Below, one piece after another: positions 43,255 through 56,619 of a stretch of 64,000 nt of DNA. The first letter of the stretch is position 1. Each line of letters starts with the position of its first letter. The stretch spans positions 1,178,001 through 1,242,000 of the forward strand of contig NC_089429.1 in the NCBI RefSeq assembly GCF_026210795.1, read 5' to 3'. Origin of the DNA: Rhizophagus irregularis. Taxonomy: Eukaryota > Glomeromycota > Glomeromycetes > Glomerales > Glomeraceae. The position numbers and the translations under genes were made by a program. Below the pieces are notes generated by a model. The model was not told where the DNA came from. It saw only the letters and a list, made by a program, of their open reading frames with translations, and searched no databases.

Positions 43255-46049
43255 AATTATTATAAAGTATATTTAATAATTTATTTGTTAGAAAAAAAAA
43301 TAAGTTTAATTTTAATTTTGAAAAAAAAAGTCCGTTTATGATCGCTAGTTATACAAATTAATGGTGTAACTGTCAAACTTCCTTTGCACGTCCGAAATGT
43401 GTGACAGGTTAGGCCGATCACGGTGACAAATAATGTGACAAATAAGTTTTGACCACTAAAAAAATTCTATAATTAGTGTTTTTAAACTCGTGGCTGCACG
43501 TGATCAGGTGACGCGTAAACATCACTCCTTCCTATTATAGTTGTGATCGACACTAACCTGTTCACACATGCTTTGCCTTTACCATGTGACATTCGTGACT
43601 TGTGACACCACATGCACTATTACATAAATATACAAATAAAAAAAATAAAAAAAATTATTTTTCTTTTTTAGGTAAACTCCGTTATTAATAGTAATTGTAC
43701 ACGCAGTGTAAAATAAAATAAAATTTTAAACTGATATTTAATTTTTTTTTCCAATTTTTTTTTATTTAAATTTTTTTGTAATTTTAATATACCTTGGATT
43801 AAAAGTTTTTCTTTTCCCGATTATTTTTATTTTAACATTTAGTTATAATTATATTCCCTCTACTATTGTAGTGACAATGTTTCTATAGATAGTATCTTTT
43901 TATCGAAGGATGGGTTCTTAAGGGACGAACAGTTTTAGTTTGATAACATGAGAATATTATGTATTTTACTTCTTGTATTTTTTAGTATAGGATCAGCCAT
44001 TCTGACCATCGTTCTAAAGTTAATATAAAATAAATAAATTGAAGCATGTCATTCTTGACTTATTTAAAATCTTTTTTTTATTATCGCAGTTTTCAGAATT
44101 CTGTGTACGTTGTGATGATTGAGTGATTATGATTGCAGGACGATTACAGGACGATTACAGGACAACATTGTCCGATTTTTGTCCAGTAATCGTCCTGTAA
44201 TCTAATGATTTTTTTATTAGATAGTCTATAGGGGGTAGCACAATTTTGAAAAGTGCGATAAATTTAATTCCAGCTAACATTAAATGAATAGCATAATAAT
44301 TTTTTTTTTTTTGGTAACCCGTGTTTGAACGCCTTGTGTACAAATAGAAATTTCCCAAAAACTATATCAGAAACTTTATTTATTTTTACAATAGAAGTTT
44401 TGACCATCAGATAGATATTTATATGATTCAAAATTATAAATTAAAACTAGAAAATGCAACTTGCTGGAGACTTCGTCCCCCGCATTTATTATTATTATAA
44501 AGTATTTATTGCACAAAAGGAAGAATTTAGCAAGAAAAATTCACGAGAATTTTTCTTAAAATCTGAGTTTTTTTGGTCCTGTCAATCCCAATTTTTTAAA
44601 ATTATATTTTTTTATGAGAATTGCTAAACATCGTCTGGGGTCTTCGATCACGTGGCAGATTTAATATTTTGATTGGCCAGATTGGCCACATGATCGCGTC
44701 ATGTTTTATTTCTTACGGGGATGTACAATCTTAACGTACATTGGTACATGTTTAACTGTAACTTTCGTAACTCTTTCTTCTTTTTCTCTTTCTTTGTTTA
44801 ATGTCAGACAAAAAGTTTATAAAAGCTGTAAATATCAAGTTTAAATAATTATTTAAGTATAAAATTTATTGTTGGTTTATTTTTAACTACTATATTAACT
44901 GGTTTTATTTTTTTGTTTATCTTCTTTATACAAAGATTAGAGCGTAATTTTGGTACTTTGGTCATTCTTTGAAGACTAAATAAAGTTGCTTAACAAGTAT
45001 AGCATTACTCAAATAATTATTTTTATTGAATTATCTTATATATTTGTGGAGTTATAATTATATTTTGTAAATATTAAGTGCATTATTATATTTATTTTAT
45101 TAGGAGATACGCGGTTTTATATTTATTAGGAGTTACGCGTTTTATTTTATTAATAAATAAGCAGACATAAATTTCAATGTAAAAATCGAACGAACTTATC
45201 ATTTTTTATTAATAAAGCATATTTTTATTGTATTGACTTTTAGAAAATAAATATATTTTTTTTTTATTAAATTTAAAAGTATAAAATTTTAAAAGCATGA
45301 AATCAATATTTTTTATACTTTAAAGTATGAAAATTTAAAAATTAAATTTTTCTAAATGTTACGCAAAAAAAAGCCGCTGATCACGTGATACATACATGGA
45401 AATTCTGATAAACATCTCACTAGTTTTTTTTTTGCTTTTTCTCCCACACACTTTTCGAACAAAAAAAAAAAATTTTTTTAAGAAATTAAGTTACACAGCT
45501 CAAGTTGTGATTCGTTAAACCACAGTAAATACATAACTGATAAACAGTATGGACATCGAATCACAAAGTAAGTCAATTTTGCATATTTTTCTTTCATATT
45601 ATCGAAGCTTTTTTTGTTTTAAGAGTACATTCTATATAATTTACACATGAAATACAAGTTAAAAATGAGAAAAAAAACAAGTTTTTGATTAAAATAGGTA
45701 TATCGTTGCATTTTTAATTATAGAGTTTATTTGATATAGAGTTTTATTAGAATTTATTTAATATAGAGTTTAACTTTATTTTATGAGGATAATATATTAA
45801 TATAGAGTGTTAAGTATAATTAGTTCGTTATTTAATTTATTATGTATAATAGTAATTTATCGTGTAGTATTGTATCATTTTTCTCGTTATTATTATTCTA
45901 TATTAAATAGTAGTATTCATCGGTATTTTTTAGTCTATTTTATTGATTATATGTAAAATAATTTTTTACTTCGGCCTTTATAGAATCAAATTTTTTTTTT
46001 ATTTATCGTTATCGTTTATCATAACCTAACTTTAAATTTTTCGTATTTA
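43255..46049. other. Intergenic region with small inverted repeats
   Basis: No complete gene. It contains a 22-base-arm hairpin (44142-44202), a block at 44454-44560 that recurs in similar form near 48548-48640 (ACTTGC(T/G)GGAGGACTTC-like), and one half of a distant inverted repeat (44618-44640). A possible first exon of the MULE transposase, ATGGACATCGAATCACAAAG with a GTAAGT donor, lies at 45549. Confidence 0.4.
44142..44202. repeat. Hairpin with 22-base arms
   Basis: The left arm (44142-44163) contains GATTACAGGACGATTACAGG; the right arm (44181-44202) is its complement with one mismatch; the loop is 17 bases. Each arm itself consists of a repeated CAGGACGATTA unit. No coding role. Confidence 0.65.
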
Positions 46050-46997
46050 TTTTAGTTCTTTTCATGGGATTCCCTTCCCGAACAATTAAAATCAGTCCTC
46101 CCCCGCGTCACTCATATTTAATCAAAAATTTTAATGTTTTATCACCATGTCAAACTACCGAGAATTTTGAGATTCCACAATTTGAACTGGATGCATTCGT
46201 AGATATTGACGATAAAGAAAAGAAGTCGTAAACGATTATAATAACTCAGGCCATGGAAAAGCGATATTGCAAGAATATGATTCACGCGTTTATTCTGTGC
46301 GTCGTAACTAATTTAATGAGTTGAGTACACGAAAGAGTTTTACAATCTGCTGAATTATGTTATATGGACGCTTCAGCATGATTTGAACCTTTAAATACAT
46401 CTATTATTCTTCGGTGCCCTTCCGCTTGGCTTGTTTATCACTTCAGATGAGTCCAAAATCACGCTAGAAAATTAAAATGATTCTTCCACAACATGCCTTT
46501 TTTTGGACATGGGCCACAAGTCGGCCCAAAGGTTTTTCTTACTGACGATTCAAGTGCTGAACGCAATGCTCTTGAATTATGTTGGCCAGAAGGTAAGGAT
46601 TCACTTTGAATCTAATTTCTTTTTTAAATTCGAAATGATTTACTGATTTTACTAAATTATTCAACTGAAAAATGCCAGAAATCCGTCTTCTGTGCACCTT
46701 TCACGTTCTCAAGGCATTCTGGAGATAGCTTCATGACTCGAAGCATCATATTAATAAAGAAGATCGGGACCTATCATGAAGATGATGAAAGAAATCCTTT
46801 ATACAAAGTCGGGTTCAGAAATGCATACGCATTACAAACAAATGTTTTATGGCCGGTATCCTCAACTACGCAAACATTTTGAGATTTTATGGGAACGCCA
46901 TTGTTTTATGCCACAAAATATTCCTAGTCGTAAAACAAGGAAAGCCAGTAAAAAGGAGCAAAAATCAGCCAAATTGAAGCAATGTATTGGTTCATAA
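46050..46997 (+). pseudogene. MULE (Mutator-like) transposase pseudogene
   Basis: Fragments in several frames follow the order of a MULE transposase: FSWDSLPEQLKSVLP, FEIPQFELDAFVDIDDKEKK (46165), NNSGHGKAILQEYDSRVYSV, HAFFGHGPQVGPKVFLTDDS (46492), ERNALELCWPEG, CTFHVLKAF, and MKMMKEILYTKSGSEMH followed by YPQLRKHFEILWERHCF (46776-46910). VFLTDDS carries the second catalytic aspartate and CTFHV is the usual C..H motif after it. Stops and frameshifts are frequent and the SWIM zinc finger is absent, so it is inactive. This family moves by cut and paste and makes 8-10-base target duplications. Confidence 0.8.
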
Positions 46998-49900
46998 TAT
47001 TTATTATTATGATAGCATACATTTTTAACGTTTTTACAAAGCATTCATACTAATTTAAACCAAAGATATTATTTTATTTGATAGCGTTTATTTACACAAT
47101 GGCATTATGTTCTGATATAATACTTAAAAAATTTTAAAAATTCAAAATTTATAATTAAAATTTTAACCCTAATATATTTTAAGTTTTTTATCAATAATAA
47201 TATATTAAATTAATCGAATTTTTTTTTAAATAAACACTTACAATAATAATTTTTTTGCTTGAAATTAAATTAAATACTTTAAATTAGCGCGATAAGGAGA
47301 TTGTATGTATCACGTGATCAGTGGCACATATGCCGTCAACCTGTGTTCGAGGTTCGTTTCCTTGGTTTCAAGCTATTTTCTTTTTTTCTTTTATTTTTAT
47401 TTCTAACTTACATTCTTACACTTTGTTTCTTACTAACTCATTATTTTAGGTCCTTAAGTCCTTCCGGTTCTGCAATTAAGGTTCAGTTGTTTTGTTGTTT
47501 TTCACTTTACGTTTCGTTTCTTACTCATTTTTTTATTTATTTTTTTTTTGTTTCTATCTATATTTCGTTTCTTACTAACTTATTTTTTTTTTACTTTATG
47601 GTTTATTTTTTACTTGGTTTCCTATCATTATCTTTTGCTACCCAACCTCCTATCATGATCATTTTTTATTTTTTGTCCCTCATCATTTTTCACCTCCTAT
47701 TACTTCTCATTATTCCATCCTTTTCGTCTCCCATTATTTTCTATTACATCTTTTCAATTTTCCATTATCTCTTTCTCTTCTGTTTACTTCCCATCATTTC
47801 TTTTCGTCTCTCATCACTCCTTTTCGTCTTTCCATCATTTCTTTTCGACTCTCATCACTCTTTTTCGTCTTTTATGACTCCTTTTCATCTTCCATCACTC
47901 CTCTTCACTTTCCCATCACTTCTTTTCGTCTTCCATCACTCCTTTTCGTCTCCCATCACTCCACTTCATCTTCTCATCACTTCTTTTCGTCTTCCATCAC
48001 TCCTTTTCGTCTCCCATCACTCCACTTCATCTTCTCATCACTTCTTTTCGTCTCCCATCACTCCTCTTCATCTCCCATCATGTCCGATTTCTCCTTTTTG
48101 TTTCCTATCACTTCTCATTACTCTTTTTACTCCCTTTCATCTTCTATTACTTTTCATCACTCCATTGTTATTTCATTTTTTTAGCATCTTTCTTCTTGAT
48201 CATTCATTTTTATTTATTGTTATTGTTTCTTTTATTTGTATCACTTCATTAAAAATAAATACAGTGATTTTTGTCTTTAAAATCGTAAATTTGCGACTTA
48301 AATTTTAATATTTGCAAATAAAATTTCATTAGATAAGATTATTTTGAACAAATATGTTCGCAAAAAAATTTTTTTTTAAAATATCTTTTGCGATAAAATA
48401 GCCGATCAAAAATTAGCTAAGTTAAAAAAAAATCAGCCGTCAGCCGATTAATAAATTTACTCTTTTATATATTGTACATCATGTGACATATTTGAAAAAA
48501 AACCCAGGCGATGTTTAGCAATTCCCTTTTTTTATATTCAGTTACTAAAATATACAACTTGCGGAGGACTTCTTGGAAATATAGTTAATACCATTGAATT
48601 TTATATTTATAAAAGTAAGGAAGTTAGCAACAATTTTTTTTCGGTGGTTCCATTTCTGTAGTTAGTGATACAGCAAGTTGCCACGGTTAGTGACGCGAAA
48701 CTTTAGTCACGTGATGATTGGGTCAACTACAAAGCATTTTTTTTTTTTTGTGAAAAAATTTTTTTTATTAGAAAATTAGAAAAAAATATATTTTTATGTT
48801 AGAAAATTAGAAAAAAAAGTGTTTTCTCGTTTCTTTATTAACATATAAGAGAAAAAGTATTTTTTTCGTTGATTCATTAGAAATTGTAAAAATTAATTTG
48901 TTTCTTATTAGAAAATTAGAAAAGAATTAATCTTTTTCTTTCAATTTTTTTTTATTAGAAACAAGTAAAAAAAAAGATAAAAAAAAAAATTTTTAAAAAA
49001 ATTGGAGTGATCTGTAGATAAAGCCCAATTATTTTTTACAATCATACATCGTATAGTAATTAAACAAAGGGAATATCATAACAATGTGGTATTTATTTTC
49101 TTGACAGAAAACTTGTAACTGTCAAATAAAAGTTTATGGATAATGCTAATAAAATCATTGCATTAGCTTCATTAAAAAGTAATTTGTAGACACAATTAAC
49201 AAAATTAAAAAAGTTTTATTTAATAACATTAAAAAAATTTAGCAAATACAATAAAGTAGATTACATCACAATCTCTTAACAACCATGTTAAATAATCTAT
49301 CTTGTTTCAAGTAAAAACATAAGGATGATTTTCTTTCTTACAATCAGGGTTGGGCATGATCCATAAGTAAAGGTAGGTGGGAAGAAATCGTTATGAAATC
49401 AATGACTTCCTAATGGTGGCAACAACAATTTTGCTCTGTATAAGTGGAACAGTGTAACTAAGTTCATATTAAATAAATCAAAATAGAAAAAAAAAATTAA
49501 CTCACACAAATTCCAAAATACCTACTCAAATTTCTCTGTTGTACATTTATCAATAAGAATTTATAAGTAGAATATCGGTTAAATGAACAGTCCAAATTTT
49601 ACTAGCTAGTAAATAGCATCATTGATTTATGACAATTTAATTTCCTGATAATGGATAAATAATTAAATATTAGATCTAATTATTTTTCATGTTTGTTTTT
49701 TTTTATTTTAGCACTTTGATGATCGAAGAAAAAAAAATAATCAACAAAAATTTTTTTTTATTATTAGGCCCCGAAATATATATGTAGGGGTAAGGTGCAT
49801 AATTACGTCGCCAGTATAAAGAAATTTTCGTACAACCTGAGGATTTTTTAGACTATTAAAATGCGTATTTTTAACAGGTTTTTTGTTTAAGGCGTATTTT

Positions 49901-50649
49901 TAGTAATTTGGCTGATCATATATATAATATCATGAGATAAATAAAAATAAATAACTATTAGTGCAAAAAATATGTAGCACTTTATTTAGTGCAAAAAAAT
50001 GTGTAATGCTTGTACATTTAATAAATACATTTATATAATTATGTGACATATAAAGTTATTAAATTTTTGTAAAAAAATTATTCTTTGATAAACGTTAAGT
50101 TTGATCAACAAAACAATAGGTAAATCACATGATGATCAGTGGTTAGGAAATTAATTTGCAATTATCAAAAGTAAGGAGGTAATTTTGTGTACTGAACTTA
50201 TAACAAACCCTTGCGTACAGCTATTAGTATTCATGATTTTTATTCTAATGATATTAGGAGAAGCAATATTGCATATTGCAATATTTTTATGTCAAAAGTG
50301 TATTGCTATGCAATTGCATATGCTATATGCTTTTTTTTACATAATAACAACTTTATCTTTTATTAAAAAGAATATCTATAGCAATATTTGTGTTGTGGCA
50401 TTTTCGAATTTATGAAAAAATGCTTGATGATCACACAACAAATAAGCATTAAGCATCAATTTAGAAAGCGATCGTCCTATAATCACCACATCAAGTATAC
50501 TATCGCGAAATTGGGAAGGATTCCGTTGATCAATGCATAATGGTTACAAAAAATTCCCAGTTATACAGCATACAATGAAATAAAGCGCTGAAAAAAAAAT
50601 TTTTTTTTTTTAATAAATATAATTTCTCTATTATTACTTAAATGAAAAA
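46998..50649. other. Intergenic region with a polypyrimidine minisatellite
   Basis: Apart from the minisatellite (47640-48160) there is no supported gene. The stretch 48735-49010 is dominated by T and A runs with repeated TTAGAAAATTAGAAAA units. A short frame at 50185-50415 arises from ATTGCAATA/TGCATATGC repeats. Confidence 0.45.
47640..48160 (+). repeat. Polypyrimidine minisatellite (CTTTTCGTCTCCCATCACT type)
   Basis: About 25 imperfect tandem units of 17-20 bases of the form CTTTTCGTC(T)(C/T)CCATCACT, with variants ending TTCATCTTCTCATCACT. Two higher-order units of about 60 bases near 47925 and 47985 are almost the same. The top strand is nearly pure C and T over several hundred bases (from about 47350), so it could form triplex structures. 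The 335-codon frame over it (47301-48308) is a by-product of a strand with few stops. Confidence 0.8.
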
Positions 50650-53600
50650 ATGACTTCAGTAAAAGGATGGATTGAGGAAAAGATAAAGAATGAGTATATT
50701 CGTTATTTTGAATATAATGAATTTAGTGAAATCACCGAAATTGGTAATGGAAGTTTCGGTGTAGTGAATAAAGCAATTTTGGCTAATACCGGATTGGTCG
50801 CACTAAAAATTATAATTAATAAAAATTCAAATGAACTTAATGAGGCTAATGATGAGATAGTCAAGGAGGTACAAATCACTTTTTTATGTTGTACAGTATA
50901 TTAGCTTAGTAAATACATATTAAAATTAATTTCTGTTTAATTTTTTTTTTATAGTTAAAACTCCTTCGCGAGGTTGATTATCATCCAAAAATCAATCGTT
51001 GCCTTGGAATAACAAAAGGTATATGTTAAGATTTTTTAAAAAATTTACTTGTACGGCTCAATCCAACTTATTCATATTTCAAAATTAATAGATTCTAAGA
51101 ACTATATTTTGGTGATGGAATATGCCAATGAAGGAAATTTAAGAGATTTTTTGAATAAAAAATTTACTTCTTTGAAATGGAGTGATCAAATTCAAATGGC
51201 ACTGGATATTACTAGTGGATTGAAATTTTTACACTCCAAAGAAATAATTCATAGAGACCTGGTAGAAGATTAATTTTTTTTTTTTATAATATTTTGTTTG
51301 TAATTTTATTTTTAATTATGATAATTTTAATAAATATTGCCAATCATTTTAATAGCACTCAAAAAATATCTTAGTGAATAATGGAAAGTTATTAATTGCA
51401 GACCTTGGATTATCTAAAAAATTGGCAGAAGTTACAACTAATTCATTGGGTAATAGAAAGGGGATGAATGAATATATTGATCCGCAATGTTTTAAGGATA
51501 GAAAGTATAAAAAGGATAAGAAGTCTGATATCTATAGTTTAGGTGTTTTATTATGGGAAATTTCAAGCGGACGTCCTCCTTTTTCTGACTGTATACGAGG
51601 TTTAATTGACTACTACGTTAAAAAAGGTGATAGAGAGGATACAATTGAAGGTACACCTCCAAAGTATAAAGATCTTTATCAACAATGTTGGGATGACGAA
51701 CCAAAATCAAGACCCAATATTGGAGAAGTACATGAAATTTTAAGTCAATTAATCACTATTGATCCACGATCTTTACAACCTAATATACACAATATTGATG
51801 ACAAAAGTAATTCAAAAGTTAACGATAATGATGATTTAAATATTTCCTCTGATTTTTCAAGTAGGTTTAATATATTAATTATATTGATTAATAAAATGAT
51901 TTTTTTAATAATAATTTAATTATTATAGTCAATACTTCGGCGGTTCCATTTATAAAATTTCTCCCTATAATTAAAGAAATTGAAAATATTTTTGAAGAAA
52001 TTACCGAATTAGTAAAAGCTGCTGAGCATAATAAACGAACCTGTAAAATATTAAAAAACCGAGTTGGTGCTGCAGTACGAGATCTTGGAGAAGATAGAAA
52101 AGAGTTTTTTAATAATAAAAATTATTCATGTTTACAAGATTTATCTGATACTATAACACGAATTAAAAAATTTATATCAGAAATTTCTCAAATGAAATCT
52201 TTGATAAAACATATTAAAGTGAAAAATATTGAGGAAACTTTTAAGAAATTATGTGAAGAATTTGATAGTTATATTAAAGTATTGTCTTTTTCTATTGACG
52301 TTAAGACTGCTGATGAACTTGGACAATTAAAAGCCGATCAAGATGATATAACTAAAGTGAGTTTAACAAATTGGGCTCTATTATACATATTTATATATAT
52401 GAGTATAAAAATTAATTATATTGTTTTTTAATAATTTTAGTATCTAAAAGAAATAGTGGCTAGTATAAAGCTCAAATTGAATTATGGATTATTCTTGAAT
52501 GGGTATAGCATAGAACCAAGTAAACAAGCTATATTTACTGAAAATGGAGAATTGAATATAAGTTTATATGAAGGTCAACCTCTAGTATATACTTTCATAA
52601 ACGATCGTAACTCACGTAAAAATTTATTGAGTTTTAATTCTGATGATAACGACGTTGAACTCGACGAACATTTACGACCATCAGATATATGTATTAATTT
52701 CCCTGTTGCCGAAATTACTTATATTGCTGATTTATCAGAATCTTTTTCAAATTTTATAGATGATGATAGAGGAAAGTTATATGAAATGTACGGTCATCTT
52801 TTTCCAAAAAAGGTTTTAATTGGTGGCAAATTATTTATCGATGGTCTTAAATCTGTTACTTCAACACAAATCGACATTTTTAACTCTTACCTAACTTGGG
52901 TATATAATTCTTCTAAACATAAAAAAGAAACCCCATTTAATAATTTATCTGCTTTTAATTTCTTCCCAAAAATATTAACATTGGATGGAATAACTTTAGA
53001 TACTCGTGAAAAATTTACCAATTGGGTGAATGATTTATACCGAGATGATACAGTTAAAATAATTTCTTATAATAATCTCATTCCAATTTCTCAATTAAAA
53101 TCCGACCCAATATCATTAATAAATGAGATACAACCTGGAGTTTCTAATTTTAAAGAGAAATTGACTTTAGAAAATTGGGCTAAAAATTCAAAATATGTAA
53201 GATGGGTTGAAGAATTTCAATTTCTTCGAGGTTTAATAATTGATCAAAGGTTTGAATTAAAAATTAGCAAGGAAAATGCTATCGAATTAATTAATATTCC
53301 TAATATAGAATCAAGTGATAAATTTTATATAAGAATAGTGAAGCCGACGACTACCTTAGAAGAAATTTTAATTAACAACCACATCTTTTCAGTTAATAAT
53401 AATGAAGATATAAGCTCCTCCTTCCCGTTTATTAAAGTATCAGATGATCCTAGTTATGATGATTTTGCACATTTTCTGGTAAAATGTGAACAATATAAAA
53501 TTTTATTAAATAGGGATAATATTAAACCTTCAGAAAAGTTTAAACAAGCTGTAGAGAAAGCACTTGAAGATATGAAACCGCTTATATGCTTACAAGAAGT

Positions 53601-56600
53601 TTTTGACGAATATGGACATTTTATTCCATTAAATATCATATTAGGAAAATCTCTTAGGAATACTATAGTAAATTCATCTAGCATTTCAAAAAAGATTGAT
53701 TTGGCATCACCAGTATTTGAATCCTTAAAACCGCTTTTATCTGATTATAGTATTAATTATCTTATAACTCAAAAAAAGCATACTATCGGAGAAAATGAAT
53801 TGTCTGAATGGATTCAAGATCTGAAGAACGAATTGGAAATAGAAATTATTGAATCCAATAATATAATTCCTTTATATAGTATTCTTGATGTAGAACAAAC
53901 GAAAAGAATAGACACCATTTTGAATAGGAAAGATAAATTTAAGATTATAATGACTGGAAGTATTGATTTAAAGGATTCAGATATTACTAAACAGGTGATT
54001 GTAAGTATAGAACCATCGTTAGATAATAAAAATTACGAGGTTTTTGGATCAATTGTTTCAAAAAACAATTCAAAATTGGATGATATTTTTGTTACATTTG
54101 GATTATATGAAATTAATGAATTTTTCGTGACAATAGATTCTTCAAAGAATACAAATATAAGTATAGAGGGATGTTATATTATATGGATGATAATCGGAAA
54201 TCCTTTAGAATTATCAGTATTTTATCCAAATAATCGAGAAATACAGGTCGATTATTTCAAGGAAACTATCACATTACAACGTGACAATCCTATCTATTCT
54301 ATTCAAACTTCTCATCAGTTATCTCAAGGATATGATATCTCTATTAAATGCTTTGAGCCTATAAATATTAAGTTAATCAGATGGTCAAAGAACTGTATTT
54401 ATTTGAATATTTCAAATTCAAGTATAGATTTCAATTCCACTCAATCTAATGTTGAAGTAACTGTTTGCACTCTATCTCATTCAGATCGTGAAAATACAAA
54501 GATTGATATTAACGGCAAGAAATATTCAATGGGATATATTTTAACTGAAAATAATCATGGGGAAGGTATGTTAATTTTTTTACAATCACAAATAATATGA
54601 ATTTTTTTAAACTTTCAAAAGTAATTGAATTTTTTTATAGAACCGCAGTTAAAACAAACAAACATACGAAGATATATAGACAACCAATACCCAATAAAAG
54701 GAGAGCTGAATGAATTAATAATGCTTAATAATAATCTAGAAGGTCATTTGGATTTATCCGATTTCATTAATTTAGAAAAATTACAATGTTCTAATAACAA
54801 ATTAACTAGTCTGGATATTAGTAAAAACGAAAAGTTAACCGTTATTGATTGTTCCCAAAACAATTTAATTAGGTTAGATCTAAGTAATTGTTTGAATATT
54901 AAATCTGTTACAGCTAATCATAATCAACTTAATGAGCTGAAACTACCTGCTATTATAAATAATGATAAATTGGAGTATTTAAATTTGCTCGATAATTCAT
55001 TTTCTCAGAATTTAAATTGTTTTAGCCGCTTAGTTAATTTAAAAGAACTATTCATAGGAAATACTGATGAAGATAGAATCAAACAAGGCATATATAACCG
55101 TTTTTATGGTAGTTTGAAACCCTTAAAACTTATAATTAAGTTGGAGAATTTATGTATTAATGATACTGATATAGATTCGGGTTTAGAATACTTACCTGAT
55201 AGTATTAAAAGTTTTCAATGCTCAGTTGATAAGAGACCAGAAGCCAAAGTTGTAAAAATATATGAACAACTCAAGACTTATTCTATAAGTTCTAGTGATG
55301 CTCTTCAAGGTAGATATAATTTGAAAGTATGGAAAAAAAATTGGAAATTAATTAAACAGAATGAAGCGATCCAAAATCAAATTAAACAAGTTGAAGAAGA
55401 GTTAAAGCTAGACGCTCAATTTACAGAACTTGAAAAAGAAGAAAGTAACTTAATTGCAAAAGAAGATGAATTGGTTAAAAAAAATATTAATTTAGAAGAG
55501 AAAAAATATTTGGAAGATTTAGTCAAGAAATTAAATGAAAAATTGGAACAGACCAAGCAGCAATTAGAAGAAAAAGAAAAAAAGCTAGAATCCTTTACTG
55601 TTATGGAAAAAGAAGTATTGCATAAAGAAATGCATGGCTTAATAGATGAGTTAGCAATCAAAGAAGAAAAAGTGAGCCAATCAGAAAAACAATTGGAAGA
55701 AACGACTAGAAAGTTGAAAGCTAAAGAAGACGAATCTACTAACTTGAAAAATGAATTAGAAAACATTAGATCATCATTATCTCAAATTGAGCATAAAAAA
55801 GTGAAATTAAATAATCTCAGAAAAAAATTAGACAACGAAAAAAGTTTTACTAAAACTGATGCGTCTGGACTGAGAAATCAAATGGATGACTTGAAAAAAG
55901 AAATACAATTGTTACAAAATCAAGCAGTAAAAGCTAAGGAAATAGAAAATGAACTTGAAAAGATCAAAAGAAACAGGGATGTCCTTCGAACCGAACAAAA
56001 TTCTCAACAAGACTTTATAATAAAACTTCAGAGAGATAAGAGTAATTTAGAAGAAGAACTTAAAACCCGTAAATACCAATTAAACTATAAACAAGAACTT
56101 ATTAATAAGATTATGCAACAAAATGAAGAGAAAATTAACGCTCTCAGTAATGAATTAGAAGAAAAAGAGGAACTTATTAATAAGCTCAAACAACAAAATG
56201 AGGAGAAAACTAATGTCTTGAAAAATAAAGAATGTTTTATTGATGAACTCCAGCAGCAAACTTATGAACTAAAGAGACAATTGAATGAAGAAACAGAAAA
56301 ATACCAAAATTTTCAAGGAAAAATAAAAGATTTACTTTCTCAAATTCAAACTCAACAAGTTGAGTTAAGTGAATTAGTCAATAATTTTAATAAAAAGCAT
56401 GAACCTGGTAAAAAAGGGATGCTTTTAGTGAATAATATTTTGGAAAAACAAAGAAATGTTATTCAGACTAATGACAATTCTGCTTCTGAAGAACTAGAGA
56501 AAATTAGACAGAAATTAATTAATGATTTTGATCTACCTGCAGAAGAAATTCAAGATATTCTATATAAGCAAGCAGAAAAAACTAAATTAGATATGCAATT

Positions 56601-56619
56601 CAAGACTTTGATAAATTAA
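50650..56619 (+). CDS. Kinase - helical bundle (MLKL/HeLo-like) - MACPF-like - LRR - coiled-coil protein
   Basis: Seven exons: 50650-50868, 50955-51018, 51092-51261, 51356-51860, 51929-52356, 52441-54565 and 54641-56619, with GT-AG introns and unbroken frame; 1829 residues. Residues about 28-300 are a protein kinase: GNGSFG loop (32-37), VALK with K53, HRDL (148-151), DLG (167-169), YIDPQ in place of APE, and QQCWDDEP. Residues about 322-462 are all-helical (ITELVKAAEHNKRTCKIL to CEEFDSYIKVLSFSI) and resemble the four-helix MLKL N-terminal/HeLo-like domain. Residues 463-1170 include MYGHLFPKKVLIGGKLF (about 578), similar to the YGTH signature of MACPF folds. Leucine-rich repeats follow (about 1185-1360), then a coiled coil (about 1400-1760). 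Domain names after the kinase are inference. Confidence 0.85.

Larger units (their letters stand above)
44618..48524. repeat. Distant inverted-repeat pair around the MULE relic
   Basis: GAATTGCTAAACATCG, then T-CTGGG, at 44618-44639 and the complementary CCCAGGCGATGTTTAGCAATTC at 48503-48524 form a 22-base inverted repeat with one mismatch. They enclose the decayed MULE transposase and the minisatellite, so they could be the ends of a 3.9-kb element. They could equally be two unrelated copies of one MITE family; flanking T-rich DNA hides any target duplication. Confidence 0.35.

Noticed and set aside
47320-47362. TGTTCGAGGTTCG sequence resembling a tRNA T-arm
   Set aside because: The stem geometry is wrong (nine-base loop, four-base stem) and no other tRNA arms are present.
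47301-48308. 335-codon open frame across the polypyrimidine tract
   Set aside because: The repeat strand has few stop codons, and the predicted protein is just Phe, Ser, Leu and His repeats with no start context or domain.
50185-50415. 76-codon hydrophobic frame
   Set aside because: It is produced by ATTGCAATA and GCATATGC simple repeats. A membrane peptide cannot be excluded, but nothing supports it.
55416-55766. 116-codon minus-strand frame in the coiled-coil exon
   Set aside because: It is the antisense shadow of a Lys/Glu-rich coiled coil, rich in Ser and Phe, inside a well-supported exon.
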